From Jiella mangrovi (GTDB lineage Bacteria; Pseudomonadota; Alphaproteobacteria; Rhizobiales; Rhizobiaceae): 64,000 bases of DNA. The DNA lies in assembly GCF_017815135.1 (NCBI RefSeq), contig NZ_JAGJCF010000001.1, positions 496,001 through 560,000 on the forward strand, in the 5' to 3' direction. This document shows positions 52,778 to 61,849 of the stretch, in pieces. The notes under the pieces are model-generated. The model was not told where the DNA came from, did not search any database, and saw only the letters and a list, made by a program, of their open reading frames with translations. The translations under genes and the position numbers were made by a program. Position 1 is the first letter of the stretch. Each line of letters begins with the position of its first letter.

Positions 52778-54118
52778 CTACTCCGCTGCGTCAGGCAATG
52801 TCATGGGATTGGGCGCGAACTGCATCTTCTCCTTGGCCATCGGATTATTGGGATGGGCCGTCCAGTTGCCATATTCGGGCGGGATCGGCTTTTTCGTGCG
52901 GGGATCCTGCCCGGCGATCTGCTCCATGGTGATGCAGTCCGCGACAGGGCAGACATTGACGCAGAGATTGCAGCCGACACACTCCTCGTCGATCACCTCG
53001 AACTTGCGCATGCCATCGACCATGTTGGTGATCGCCTGATGCGAGGTATCCTCGCAGGCGATGTGGCAGCGCCCGCAGGAGATGCACTTGTCCTGGTCGA
53101 TCCGCGCCTTGGTGACGTAGTTGAGGTTCAGATACTGCCAGTCGGTGACGTTCGGCGCGGCGCGGCCACGGAAATCCTCGATCGTCGCGTAGCCCTTCTC
53201 GTCCATCCAGTCCGACAGGCCCGAGGTCATTTCCTTGACGATCTTGAAGCCGTAGGTCATCGCGGCCGTGCAGACCTGCACCGTGCCGCAGCCGAGCGCG
53301 ATGAACTCCGCCGCGTCGCGCCAGGTCGTGATGCCGCCGATGCCGGAGATCGGCATGCCGCGGGTTTCGACGTCGCGGGCGATCTCGGCGACCATGTTGA
53401 GCGCCAGCGGTCGCACCGCCGGGCCGCACATGCCGCCATGGGAGCCCTTGCCGTCGATCGTCGGCGTCGGCGCGAAATTGTCGAGGTCGATCGACATGAT
53501 CGCATTGACGGTGTTGATCAGCGAAACGGCATCGGCGCCGCCCGCCTTCGCCGCCCGCGCGGGATAGCGGATATCGGTGATGTTCGGCGTCAGCTTGACG
53601 ATCACCGGCAGCCTGGAATGCTGCTTGCACCAGCGCGCGACCATCTCGATATATTCCGGCACCTGGCCGACGGCCGAGCCCATGCCGCGTTCGCTCATCC
53701 CGTGGGGACAGCCGAAATTGAGTTCGACGCCGTCGGCGCCGGTCTGTTCGACGAGGGCGAGGATCTTCTGCCAGGGCGCCTCCTCGCAGGGCACCATGAG
53801 CGAGACGATCATCGCCCGGTCCGGCCAGTTGCGCTTGACCCGGGCGATTTCCTCCAGATTGGTATCGAGCGCCCGGTCGGTGATCAGCTCGATATTGTTG
53901 AGCGCCAGAAGCCGCCGGTCCGGCCCGTGGATCGCGCCGTAGCGCGGGCCGTTGACGTTGACGACGGGCGGATCCTCGCCGAGCGTCTTCCAGACCACCC
54001 CGCCCCAGCCCTGCTCGAAGGCCCGCTGGACGTTGTATTCCTTATCGGTCGGCGGCGCCGAGGCGAGCCAGAACGGGTTCGGCGACGAGATGCCGAGAAA
54101 GGAAGTGGAGAGATCAGC
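52778..54118 (-). CDS. preA: NAD-dependent dihydropyrimidine dehydrogenase subunit PreA
   Basis: A 446-residue flavoprotein. A dihydroorotate-dehydrogenase-like FMN barrel (residues about 1-310: FLGISSPNPFWLASAPPTDK, ELNFGCPHGMSERGMG, VKLTPNITDI, PISGIGGITTW) is followed by a C-terminal ferredoxin domain with two 4Fe-4S motifs (CISCGRCHIACEDTSHQAI, CVGCNLCVNVCPVADCI). With PreT it reduces uracil or thymine using NAD(P)H. GTG at 54118 is the start, with AAGGAG nine bases upstream; the ATG at 54151 lacks a site. A HicBA pair in the opposite direction separates it from preT. Confidence 0.93.
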   Translation of the reverse strand, partial: ADLSTSFLGISSPNPFWLASAPPTDKEYNVQRAFEQGWGGVVWKTLGEDPPVVNVNGPRYGAIHGPDRRLLALNNIELITDRALDTNLEEIARVKRNWPDRAMIVSLMVPCEEAPWQKILALVEQTGADGVELNFGCPHGMSERGMGSAVGQVPEYIEMVARWCKQHSRLPVIVKLTPNITDIRYPARAAKAGGADAVSLINTVNAIMSIDLDNFAPTPTIDGKGSHGGMCGPAVRPLALNMVAEIARDVETRGMPISGIGGITTWRDAAEFIALGCGTVQVCTAAMTYGFKIVKEMTSGLSDWMDEKGYATIEDFRGRAAPNVTDWQYLNLNYVTKARIDQDKCISCGRCHIACEDTSHQAITNMVDGMRKFEVIDEECVGCNLCVNVCPVADCITMEQIAGQDPRTKKPIPPEYGNWTAHPNNPMAKEKMQFAPNPMTLPDAAE

Positions 54119-54200
54119 CACGGGTCTGGCTCCTTTTCTGGTAGACCGCACCGAAGGTTGCTATGGTGGAAACGGTCGGCACGAGACTTCGAGGTGCACA

Positions 54201-54431
54201 ATGAGCGGAAGCGTCACCTACACGGTCCAGCTGCGGCCCGAGCCCGAGGGCGGCTACACCGTCCTGGTACCGGCGCTGCCGGAAGTCGTGAGCTTTGGTG
54301 CGAGCCGCGAGGAAGCACTCGAGCACGGCCGGGAAGCCATTCAGGCCATCCTCGAATATTACGATGCCGAGGGTATTCCTCGCCCGGAGGACGTCGTCCC
54401 CCTGCTCGAGCATGTGACCGTGGCAGCCTGA
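54201..54431 (+). CDS. hicB: HicB-family antitoxin
   Basis: A 76-residue protein with the HicB partial RNase-H-like fold: YTVQLRPEPEGGYTVLVPALPEVVSFGASREEALEHGREAIQAILEYY. It ends after that domain, so it has no C-terminal ribbon-helix-helix DNA-binding part, like many short HicB proteins. It lies 3 nt before hicA, antisense to the preT-preA transcript. GAGGTG precedes the ATG. Confidence 0.86.
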   Translation: MSGSVTYTVQLRPEPEGGYTVLVPALPEVVSFGASREEALEHGREAIQAILEYYDAEGIPRPEDVVPLLEHVTVAA

Positions 54432-54434
54432 ACT

Positions 54435-54665
54435 GTGACCAGGCTTCCGGCCGTCAGCGGGAAGCGGGTCTTGCGCGCGCTGACGGAAGCTGGCTTCGCT
54501 CTCCATCATGTCACCGGCAGCCACCATGTCATGGAACGTGTTTCGCCGGTGCGCAGGGCCGTCGTCGTGCCTGTCCACGGAAACCGCGATATTCCGATCG
54601 GCACATTGCGTGCGATCATCAAGCAAGCCGGCATGTCGGAAGAAGACTTCATAGCGTTGCTCTGA
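54435..54665 (+). CDS. hicA: HicA-family mRNA interferase toxin
   Basis: A 76-residue double-stranded-RNA-binding-fold toxin. The active-site GSHHVM (His at 30-31) is in place, and VVPVHGNRDIPIGTLRAIIKQAGMSEEDFIALL matches the family C-terminus. GTG start 3 nt after hicB. The order antitoxin-first is the reverse of the common hicA-hicB order but is known. Both genes lie wholly between preA and preT on the other strand. Confidence 0.87.
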   Translation: MTRLPAVSGKRVLRALTEAGFALHHVTGSHHVMERVSPVRRAVVVPVHGNRDIPIGTLRAIIKQAGMSEEDFIALL

Positions 54666-54726
54666 TCCTCGAGTTGCCTTTGAACACGCGCCGCTCATCA
54701 TCTCGCGCTTTATGAGGCGTGTGGGC

Positions 54727-56103
54727 TCACTCAGCCGCGACCTTCTCCGCCGCCACCAGCGCCGCATGAATGTCCATCGCCGCGACCTTGCCGTCCTCGA
54801 CGGCGACGACCGTCAGATCCTCGCCGCCGAAGATGCAGTCGCCGCCGGCCCATACGCCCTCGAGCGAGGTGCGGCGTGAGGCATCGACCCTGATGCGGCC
54901 GCGCTCCAGAGCGATGCCCTCGCCTTCCCCCTCTGTCCCGTCCGCCGTGAAGCTCTGGCCGATCGCCTTGAAGACCTGATCGGCTTCGATCGTCACCGTC
55001 TCGCCGGTCGCCACCAGCTTGCCGTCTTCGATACGCGTGCGCTCCAGCTCGATGCCGGTGACATGGCCATCCTCGGCCAGAATGCGCTTTGGCTGCAGAT
55101 TGAAGCGCAGATGGACGCCCCGCGTCGCGGCGACCTCCTGCTCGTAGACGCTGGCATTCATCTGCTCGCGGCCACGGCGATAGGCGATGGTCACCTCTTC
55201 GGCGCCGAGCGCCTTGGCCTGTACGGCGGCGTCGATCGCCGTCATGCCGCCGCCGATCACGACCACCCGGCGGCCGACCGGGAGCTGTGACAGGTCGGAT
55301 GTCTGTCGAAGGTCGGCGATCCAGGCGACGGCGTCATGGGAGCCGCCCGACGTCTCCCCATCGGCGCCGAGCGCATTGACGCCGGCAAGGCCGAGGCCGA
55401 GGAACACCGCGCCGAAATCCCGGCGAAGATCGGCGAGATGGATGGTGTTGCCGAGCGCCTTGCCGGTCTGAACGGTGATGCCGCCGATCTTGAGGAGGAA
55501 CTCCACCTCGCGCTGGGCGAAATCCTCCGTCGCCTTGTAGGCGGCGATGCCATATTCATTGAGGCCGCCCGGCTTTTCGCGGGCGTCGAAGATCGTCACG
55601 TCATGGCCGAGCATGGCGAGCCGATGCGCCGCGGAAAGGCCGGCCGGGCCAGCCCCGACGACGGCGATGCGCTTGCCTGTCGGCGCGGCGCGCTTGAAGG
55701 GGTGCTCGCCGGTCGCCATCAGCGCGTCCGTCGCGTGGCGCTGCAACAGCCCGATCTGCACCGGCTTGCCCTCGGCGATCTCGCGCACGCAGACCTCTTC
55801 GCAGAGCGTCTCGGTCGGACAGACACGGGCGCACATGCCGCCGAGAATGTTGGCGGACAGGATGGTCTTCGCCGCGCCGATCGCGTTGCCGGCCTGGATC
55901 TCGCGAATGAACAGCGGAATGTCGATCGCCGTCGGACAGGCGTTCATGCAAGGCGCGTCGTAGCAAAAGTAGCAGCGGTCCGCCTCGACCAGCGCCTCGT
56001 GGCTTTCGAGGGCCGGATGAAGATCCGAAAACCCCCTGGCGATCGCATCGCCGGGCAGCCGACTGGCGGCGATGTCGGGGCGGCGTGGCAGCGGATCGGA
56101 CAT
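54727..56103 (-). CDS. preT: NAD(P)-dependent dihydropyrimidine dehydrogenase subunit PreT
   Basis: A 458-residue FAD enzyme of the glutamate-synthase-beta type. The N-terminal Cys clusters CYFCYDAPCMNACP and CARVCPTETLCEEVC bind 4Fe-4S centres; FAD-binding VVGAGPAGLSAAHRL and NAD-binding VVIGGGMTAIDAAVQAKALGAEEVTIAYRR follow, with GVWAGGDCIFGGEDLTV near the C-terminus. It feeds electrons from NAD(P)H to PreA. The ATG at 56103 fits the usual N-terminus; an ATG at 56112 is in frame. A weaker RutR-like box lies about 100 bp upstream. Confidence 0.93.
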   Translation of the reverse strand: MSDPLPRRPDIAASRLPGDAIARGFSDLHPALESHEALVEADRCYFCYDAPCMNACPTAIDIPLFIREIQAGNAIGAAKTILSANILGGMCARVCPTETLCEEVCVREIAEGKPVQIGLLQRHATDALMATGEHPFKRAAPTGKRIAVVGAGPAGLSAAHRLAMLGHDVTIFDAREKPGGLNEYGIAAYKATEDFAQREVEFLLKIGGITVQTGKALGNTIHLADLRRDFGAVFLGLGLAGVNALGADGETSGGSHDAVAWIADLRQTSDLSQLPVGRRVVVIGGGMTAIDAAVQAKALGAEEVTIAYRRGREQMNASVYEQEVAATRGVHLRFNLQPKRILAEDGHVTGIELERTRIEDGKLVATGETVTIEADQVFKAIGQSFTADGTEGEGEGIALERGRIRVDASRRTSLEGVWAGGDCIFGGEDLTVVAVEDGKVAAMDIHAALVAAEKVAAE

Positions 56104-56203
56104 GGCGATCATTTCCTTCTTCCTGGCCCATCCATCGTCTGTGGAGGAATGCCGATGGCCGAGAGATCTCAGAATGATTCCATTTTTCGCTCTCGTCAAA
56201 TTT

Positions 56204-56219
56204 TTTATCGTTTGGTCAA
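56204..56219. promoter_or_regulatory. Candidate RutR operator upstream of preT
   Basis: TTTATCGTTTGGTCAA keeps the right half-site TGGTCAA exactly and the left half with three mismatches to the RutR consensus. It lies 101 bp before the preT start, in an AT-rich patch. Confidence 0.5.
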
Positions 56220-56405
56220 AAATCTCCGGCCGAGCGGAACGATGGTTCGATTGTTCTGGCGGTCGGCAAGCCGATGCATTTCGCCCGCCGGTCGCATCGG
56301 CTTTCTCCTGCACACCATTGACCTTCCAGTTACCGGAAGCCCCATCTGCGAACATCAAGCATCGAACAGCCGGGCGCCGGACGCCCGCAAACATGACGGA
56401 ACGAG

Positions 56406-57182
56406 ATGATGAAGATGATGTCCCCCTCCCCGGACGCAGGGAAACGGGCCGTCCTCTACCGGATGGTCATGGAAAAGCACGTCTGCCCCTTCGGGCTGAA
56501 ATCCAAGGATCTTCTGGAGCGCGAGGGTTACGCCGTCGAGGACCACTGGCTGACCACGCGCGAGGAGACCGACGCGTTCAAGGACGAGCATGACGTCGAA
56601 ACGACGCCGCAGACCTTCATCGAGGGGGAGCGCGTCGGCGGCTATACGGAGCTGCGCGAGCATTTCGGCAAGCCCGTGGCGTCGAAGGACGACACCACCT
56701 ACCAGCCGGTGATCGCCATCTTCTCCGTCGCCTTCCTGATGGGCCTTGCGATCTCCTATGCCGCCTATGACACGATCTTCACCCTGCGGGCGATCGAGTG
56801 GTTCTTCGCGATTGCGATGACGCTGCTCGGTATCCAGAAGCTTCAGGACGTCGAGAGTTTCTCGACCATGTTCCTGAACTACGATCTCCTGGCCAGGCGC
56901 TGGGTTCGCTACGGATATGTCTATCCGTTCGCCGAGACGCTTGCCGGCCTCCTGATGATCGCCGGCGCGCTCACCTGGCTTTCCGCACCGATCGCTCTGG
57001 TCATCGGCACGATCGGGGCGATCTCCGTCTACTATGCCGTCTATGTCCAGAAGCGCGAGCTGAAATGCGCCTGTGTCGGCGGTGGCTCGAACGTGCCGCT
57101 CGGCTTCGTGTCCCTGACGGAGAACCTCGTCATGATCGCGATGGGGCTGTGGATGCCGCTCCGGATGATGGTCTGGGGCTGA
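56406..57182 (+). CDS. Glutaredoxin-like / MauE-type membrane fusion protein
   Basis: 258 residues. The N-terminal 90 resemble glutaredoxin (VLYRMVMEKHVCPFGLKSKDLLEREGY, ETTPQTFIEGERVGGYTELREHFG) with a single Cys27 instead of CxxC. The C-terminal part has about four membrane helices of the MauE/DoxX type and ends with KCACVGGGSNVPLGFVSLTENLVM, the MauE-family Cys motif. MauE proteins help form disulfides in quinoprotein subunits. It lies convergent to the xox operon, so a role in periplasmic redox maturation there is plausible. Confidence 0.83.
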   Translation: MMKMMSPSPDAGKRAVLYRMVMEKHVCPFGLKSKDLLEREGYAVEDHWLTTREETDAFKDEHDVETTPQTFIEGERVGGYTELREHFGKPVASKDDTTYQPVIAIFSVAFLMGLAISYAAYDTIFTLRAIEWFFAIAMTLLGIQKLQDVESFSTMFLNYDLLARRWVRYGYVYPFAETLAGLLMIAGALTWLSAPIALVIGTIGAISVYYAVYVQKRELKCACVGGGSNVPLGFVSLTENLVMIAMGLWMPLRMMVWG

Positions 57183-57265
57183 CGAGAGGCGCCACCCACA
57201 CGGCCTGCCCGCGCCGCGGCACGAAAAGGCTTCTGTGGCGCGCGCGGAGATACCCCAGCCAACGC

Positions 57266-57907
57266 CTATTCGTCCGGCCGCGGCTCCGGCTCGCGCTTTT
57301 CCAGCGGCCGGCCGGCTTCGGTCCAGCCCTCGGTGCCGTCGGGATACCAGTAGACGGAGGTGTAGCCCGCGGCGATGGCGCGCTTGGCGGCGTTATAGCT
57401 CATCCAGCAGTCGCGCTTGCAATAAAACAGCACCGGCGCCGCCTTGTCGCCCCCGGTCGCCCTGGCGATCCCGTCGAGAAGATAGCGCTCCATGACCGGC
57501 GCGAGTTCGCCATAGCCGGTGTCGACCAGCCAGATCGAGCCGGGAATGTCCTGTCGCGGTTCCGGCCGCCAGAGCGTGCCCTCAGGCAGGTTCTTCGGCT
57601 TCGGCACGCGTGGCAGGACGTCGATGAAGGGCACGCCCTTTTCGTGCAGGGCGATCGCCTCGGCCGTGTCGACGACCGCCCCCCCTGCAAGGGTCGCCGG
57701 AACGGGGGCGCGATAGTCGTCCATCCGGTAGCCGTCCGGTTCGGCGACGACGGCCTCACTCGCGGCGGACTGCTTCGCCGGCTCCCCCGCAGCCAAGCAG
57801 GAAGGCGGCGCGATGGCTTCAGTGATCAGAAGCATGGCACAGGCGGTGAGCGGCCAGAACCGGCGCGAGCAGGTCCTGACGACCGTTCCCTTCTCGCGCC
57901 TTCCCAT
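57266..57907 (-). CDS. PQQ-dependent catabolism-associated CXXCW motif protein (rhodanese-like)
   Basis: 213 residues with a signal peptide (FWPLTACAMLLITEAIAPPSCLAA, cleaved near residue 40) and a periplasmic rhodanese-like domain. Cys163 and Cys167-Trp168 in FYCKRDCWMSYNAAKRA form the family motif. It is known only from clusters with PQQ dehydrogenases and is thought to help with sulfur or redox chemistry; the exact role is unproved. It starts 1 nt after the xoxJ stop, so it is the fourth gene of the xox operon. Confidence 0.86.
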   Translation of the reverse strand: MGRREKGTVVRTCSRRFWPLTACAMLLITEAIAPPSCLAAGEPAKQSAASEAVVAEPDGYRMDDYRAPVPATLAGGAVVDTAEAIALHEKGVPFIDVLPRVPKPKNLPEGTLWRPEPRQDIPGSIWLVDTGYGELAPVMERYLLDGIARATGGDKAAPVLFYCKRDCWMSYNAAKRAIAAGYTSVYWYPDGTEGWTEAGRPLEKREPEPRPDE

Positions 57908-57908
57908 C

Positions 57909-58886
57909 TCAGCCCTTCGGCCCGGCGGCGGGCGCAGCCGCCTCGCCGCTGTCAGGCGTCGCATCGGCCGGGCTCGCCCGACCGGATGGCGCGATCGGCT
58001 GATCCTGCTCGTCGAGCAGGGGAACGCCGTAGGACAGGAGGATATCGTTGATCTCGCTCTGGTTCTCGGCGATCAAACGGTTCAGCGTCCGCTTCCATTC
58101 CTGATCCGCCGGCCGCACGCCCATGGTGATGCGAAAGGCCATCGCCGGCCCCTTGCCCTCGTGGGTCAGCGGCACGACCGTCAGATCCTTGTCGGATTTT
58201 TTGGCGTAATAGCCGGCCATCGGGCCCCAGAGCACCGCCGCGTCGATCGTACCAGCCTCCAGATCGTCGATCATCGCCTTGGCGGAATTGTCGATGCGGG
58301 TGTCGATGACAAGCTGATAGGCCTTGGCTTTCGCCATCAGCCCGGCCCTCGCCATGTAGGTTCCCGGCGGCGTGCCGGCGACGACGCCGACCCGCTTGTC
58401 CTTCAGCTTCGGATCCTCGATCGTGGTGACGCCGTCGAGGCCGCCGCCCTTCGGATAGACCAGCGCATAGGCGGTCCGATAATAGGCATTGGTATTTTGA
58501 ACGAGCTCATCGCCTTGCGGGTAGCTCATGATGATGTCGCAAAGGTTCGAGCCGAGCGTCATCCGCACGAAGCCCGTGGCCTGCGGGAAATAGGTGTATG
58601 TGACGTCGCTGCGGCCGAGCTTCTTGGCGAGAAGCCGGGCCACCGCCTGCTCGAAACCCTCCCCGGCCTGGTTGGAAAAGGGCATGTTGTTGGGATCGGC
58701 GCAGACCCTCAACACATCCGGATCGACGAGTTCGACCTCGCTGCCGAACTCGCGATCGGCTTGGGCGAAGGCCGCATTCGAAAATGCGCAAAGGGCCATG
58801 ACGGCGACGGCCGATCGCTTGAAGAAAGACCCGACCCGTGCGGCAGTCGGGTTGTTGCGGCCGTCAGACTTGGCGGATGCCGTCAT
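57909..58886 (-). CDS. xoxJ: XoxJ-type periplasmic binding protein
   Basis: A 325-residue family-3-like binding protein associated with methanol dehydrogenase. The signal peptide is ALCAFSNAAFA (cleaved near residue 42); then LRVCADPNNMPFSNQAGEGFEQAVARLLAKKLGRSDVTYTYFPQATGFVRMTL and CDIIMSYPQGDELVQNTNAYYRTAYALVY, typical of MoxJ/XoxJ. It has a large cleft and is thought to help activate XoxF or deliver a component to it. A proline/alanine-rich tail of about 25 residues follows the fold. It sits 3 nt after xoxG and 1 nt before the CXXCW gene. Confidence 0.9.
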   Translation of the reverse strand: MTASAKSDGRNNPTAARVGSFFKRSAVAVMALCAFSNAAFAQADREFGSEVELVDPDVLRVCADPNNMPFSNQAGEGFEQAVARLLAKKLGRSDVTYTYFPQATGFVRMTLGSNLCDIIMSYPQGDELVQNTNAYYRTAYALVYPKGGGLDGVTTIEDPKLKDKRVGVVAGTPPGTYMARAGLMAKAKAYQLVIDTRIDNSAKAMIDDLEAGTIDAAVLWGPMAGYYAKKSDKDLTVVPLTHEGKGPAMAFRITMGVRPADQEWKRTLNRLIAENQSEINDILLSYGVPLLDEQDQPIAPSGRASPADATPDSGEAAAPAAGPKG

Positions 58887-58889
58887 CGA

Positions 58890-59714
58890 TCAAAACCCCA
58901 GACAGCTGTATTCTTCTTCCTGCGCCGGCTTGTTGTTGCCGATCCGCTTCGGCTCGCCGCGGCCGACGACACCGTCCGTGCGGGCGCGCAGATAGATGTA
59001 GATCGCATCCATCGAACACATCACGTTGGGATCCTCGCCCCAGGCCGGCATGACGGAGTTGCCGCTCGGGTTCCACTTGTTCTTCTGGCCGCTCACGATG
59101 ATGCCGGCGAAGTCGTAGTAGGAAAGGTCCTGCAGCTGGCTCGTCAGGTTCGGCGCGAAGGACGAGCCGAGGCCATCGGGCCCATGGCACTGCATGCAGT
59201 TGGCCATGTATTTCTTGTAGCCGCGCCAAGTGTACCAATCGACCTTGCCGTCCTTGTCGACGAGATAGGTCGGATTGCCGGCCGGATCGGTGTATTTGCC
59301 AAGATCGCCCTCGGTGGGTTTGTTGCCTTCTGTCGCCGTATCCTTGGAGGGATGGGCCGAGGGCTTCATGTGGCCAGCGTCCGCCATCTCGGCATCGCTC
59401 GAGACCGGCGTCGCGGCGGCGTCCTTGGCGGGCTCCCCTTCGCTTGCCGTCTGCGAAGTCTGCGTCTGCGTCTGCGGGGCCGCTTCGCCGGCTCCTGCGC
59501 TTTCGGCCGAAGCGTCCTGGCCCGTGCCGGAGGCCGCGGCGGCCTCGCCGGAGCCAGCCTGCGACGTCGCGGTCGCGGCCGCCGCGCCCTGCTTTGCCTG
59601 GCCAGCGGCATTCTGGCCCTGCGGCACGATCGTCGTGCCGGAATTCTGGGCCAGAGCGAGACCGGAGACCGAGAGAACCAGTGCCCCGGCAAGGGCTATC
59701 AATTTCGTCGTCAT
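58890..59714 (-). CDS. xoxG: XoxG c-type cytochrome with long low-complexity linker
   Basis: 274 residues: a signal peptide (LIALAGALVLSVSGLALAQ), about 105 residues of Ala/Ser/Gly/Gln/Thr/Glu-rich linker (about 30-135), then a single haem domain with CMQCH at 173-177 and an axial Met probably in NSVMPAW. The haem part matches XoxG, the electron acceptor of the lanthanide methanol dehydrogenase; typical XoxG lacks such a linker, so this one is about 100 residues longer. The ATG at 59714 follows GAGGA; longer frames are not coding. It lies between xoxF and xoxJ. Confidence 0.88.
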   Translation of the reverse strand: MTTKLIALAGALVLSVSGLALAQNSGTTIVPQGQNAAGQAKQGAAAATATSQAGSGEAAAASGTGQDASAESAGAGEAAPQTQTQTSQTASEGEPAKDAAATPVSSDAEMADAGHMKPSAHPSKDTATEGNKPTEGDLGKYTDPAGNPTYLVDKDGKVDWYTWRGYKKYMANCMQCHGPDGLGSSFAPNLTSQLQDLSYYDFAGIIVSGQKNKWNPSGNSVMPAWGEDPNVMCSMDAIYIYLRARTDGVVGRGEPKRIGNNKPAQEEEYSCLGF

Positions 59715-59948
59715 GCGTGTCCTCAAAAACTGGCGCCGGGCGCGCATCGCGGTGGCGGGTTGCCTTCGTCGCGGCGCGCGGGTGCGATATTCCGGTGGTC
59801 GGGCCGGCCGACCGAACTGCTTCATCCAAGATCTCGAGAACGCGCCACGTCGCATCATCGAAGCAAAAGCCCCGCGACAACGGCGATCTCGATGACGGGA
59901 CGGGCTTTGAAACCCGGGAGAAATTCCCAGTTCGCCTGCCCTTTCAGC

Positions 59949-59980
59949 GAACAAGGCCCCACGATCTTTTCGCGGGGCCT
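59949..59980 (-). terminator. Hairpin between xoxF and xoxG
   Basis: On the minus strand AGGCCCCGCG, a 7-nt loop, then CGTGGGGCCT form a 10-bp stem (one G-T pair) followed by TTGTT. It lies 25 nt after the xoxF stop. A partial terminator here would allow xoxF mRNA to exceed that of xoxGJ. Confidence 0.65.
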
Positions 59981-60004
59981 GTCCGGTTCACACGGCTTCG
60001 CGAC

Positions 60005-61849
60005 TTACTTCGACGCAGTCTGGTCGGGGACGGTGAACACCGTCAGCTGACCGCCGAGGGCGGTGTATTTCGACAGGGACGCATAGCCGCCGACCGCGCC
60101 GAGACCGGCATTCGGATCGGTGAGGCCCGCGGCGAGGCCGATGCCCGCCCAGCCGCCGATGCCCGACAGGATGCCGACCATCTGCTTGCCGTCGTTTTCG
60201 TAGGTCATGACGTTGCCGATGATGCCCGACGGGGTCTTGTACCTGTAGAGCTCTTCGCCGGTCTTGGCGTCGACGGCCTTCAGATAGCCCTCGAGCGTGC
60301 CGTAGAAGACGATGCCGCCCTTGGTGGCGAGAGCGCCGGACCACACCGAGAACTGCTCGGGAAGCGACCAGACGATCTTGCCGGTGCCGGCATCCCAGGC
60401 AATGAAGTTGCCCATGCCGCCGTGGCTGTTGGGCGCCGGATACATCGACAGCGTCGCGCCGACATAAGGCTGGCCCGCGGTATAGGCGACGCGGAAAGGC
60501 TCGTAGTCCATGCAGACGTGGTTGGTCGGCACATAGAACAGCTTGGTGTCCGGCGAATAGGCCGCCGGCTGCTGGTCCTTGGTGCCGAGCGCCGCCGGGC
60601 AGATGCCCGTGGTGTTCACGTCCTCGCCGTTGTTTTCGGTCGAATACTGATCGACGACAAGCGGCCGGCCATAAGTCTTGGAGCTCTTGTCCATGTCGAC
60701 CTTGGTCGCCCAGTTCACCGCCGGATCGTATTTCTCGGCGACGAGCAGTTCGCCCGTCTCGCGATCGAGCGTGTAGGCAAAGCCGTTGCGGTCGAAGTGG
60801 ACGAGGGCCTTGTGGTCCTTGCCGTCGACGGAAACGTCGGCGAGGATCATCTCGTTGACGCCGTCATAGTCCCACTCGTCATGCGGGGTCATCTGATAGA
60901 CCCACTTCGCCTCGCCGGTGTCGGCGTCGCGGGCGTTGATCGTCATCGACCACTTGTTGTCGCCCGGGCGCTGGGCCGGGTTCCAGGTCGAGGGGTTGCC
61001 GGTTCCGTAATAGACGAGGTTGAGCTCGGGATCGTAGGAGATCCAGCCCCAGGTGGCACCGCCGCCGATCTGCCACTGATCACCTTCCCAGGTCTTCAGC
61101 GAGGAATCGGCGCCGACCGGCTTGCCGAGTTCGGTCGTCTTCTCCGGATCGATCAGCATGTCCTTGTCGGGGCCGGTCGAATAGGCCTTCCAGGCTTCCT
61201 TGCCGTCGGCGAGATTGTAGGCGGTCATACGGCCGCGCACGCCGAACTCGCCGCCGGAGATGCCGACCAGAACCTTGTCGTTGATGACTGCCGGCGCCAT
61301 CGTGCCGGTCTCGCCCTTGGAGGCGTCGCCGTTCTTGACCGACCAGATCACTTCACCCGTCTCGGCGTTGAGCGCGACGAGCGTCGTATCGGCCTGATCG
61401 AGAATGACCATGGCCGGCCGGTCGCCATCGGCCGGCGCATAGGCGACGCCGCGATTGACGGTGTCGCAGCACATCACCGGAATGACGTTCGGATCCTGCT
61501 TCGGCTCGTATTTCCACTTGATGACGCCGTCATTCTTGATGTCGAGGGCGTAGACGATGTTCGGGAACGGCGTGTGGACGTACATCGTGTCGCCGATGAC
61601 GAGCGGGTTGCCTTCATGGCCGCGAAGAACGCCGGTCGAGAACGACCAGGCCGGGACCATCTTCGAGACGTTGTCCTTGTTGATCTTGTCGAGCTCGGAA
61701 TAGCGCCAGTTGGCATAATTGCCGGTGGGCATCGCCCAGTTCGCCGAATCCTTCGCCAGCGCCTGCAGCTGTTCGGCCGCCGATGCGGCTCCACCCAGCG
61801 AAATCAACAGGCTCGACGCGAGCGCCGCCTTCGTAAACGTCTTCAACAT
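60005..61849 (-). CDS. xoxF: Lanthanide-dependent methanol dehydrogenase XoxF
   Basis: A 614-residue PQQ quinoprotein with a signal peptide ([18 protein letters not shown]) and an eight-blade propeller. The PQQ-stacking disulfide Cys127-Cys128 ([10 protein letters not shown]) is present. Metal ligands by position are Glu201, Asn285, Asp327 and Asp329; the motif DYDGVNEM, with Asp329 instead of Ala, marks a rare-earth enzyme. It oxidises methanol (and formaldehyde) in the periplasm, passing electrons to XoxG. No mxaF or small subunit is seen. The ATG at 61849 has GGGAGG upstream. It heads the xoxF-xoxG-xoxJ-CXXCW operon. Confidence 0.97.
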   Translation of the reverse strand: MLKTFTKAALASSLLISLGGAASAAEQLQALAKDSANWAMPTGNYANWRYSELDKINKDNVSKMVPAWSFSTGVLRGHEGNPLVIGDTMYVHTPFPNIVYALDIKNDGVIKWKYEPKQDPNVIPVMCCDTVNRGVAYAPADGDRPAMVILDQADTTLVALNAETGEVIWSVKNGDASKGETGTMAPAVINDKVLVGISGGEFGVRGRMTAYNLADGKEAWKAYSTGPDKDMLIDPEKTTELGKPVGADSSLKTWEGDQWQIGGGATWGWISYDPELNLVYYGTGNPSTWNPAQRPGDNKWSMTINARDADTGEAKWVYQMTPHDEWDYDGVNEMILADVSVDGKDHKALVHFDRNGFAYTLDRETGELLVAEKYDPAVNWATKVDMDKSSKTYGRPLVVDQYSTENNGEDVNTTGICPAALGTKDQQPAAYSPDTKLFYVPTNHVCMDYEPFRVAYTAGQPYVGATLSMYPAPNSHGGMGNFIAWDAGTGKIVWSLPEQFSVWSGALATKGGIVFYGTLEGYLKAVDAKTGEELYRYKTPSGIIGNVMTYENDGKQMVGILSGIGGWAGIGLAAGLTDPNAGLGAVGGYASLSKYTALGGQLTVFTVPDQTASK

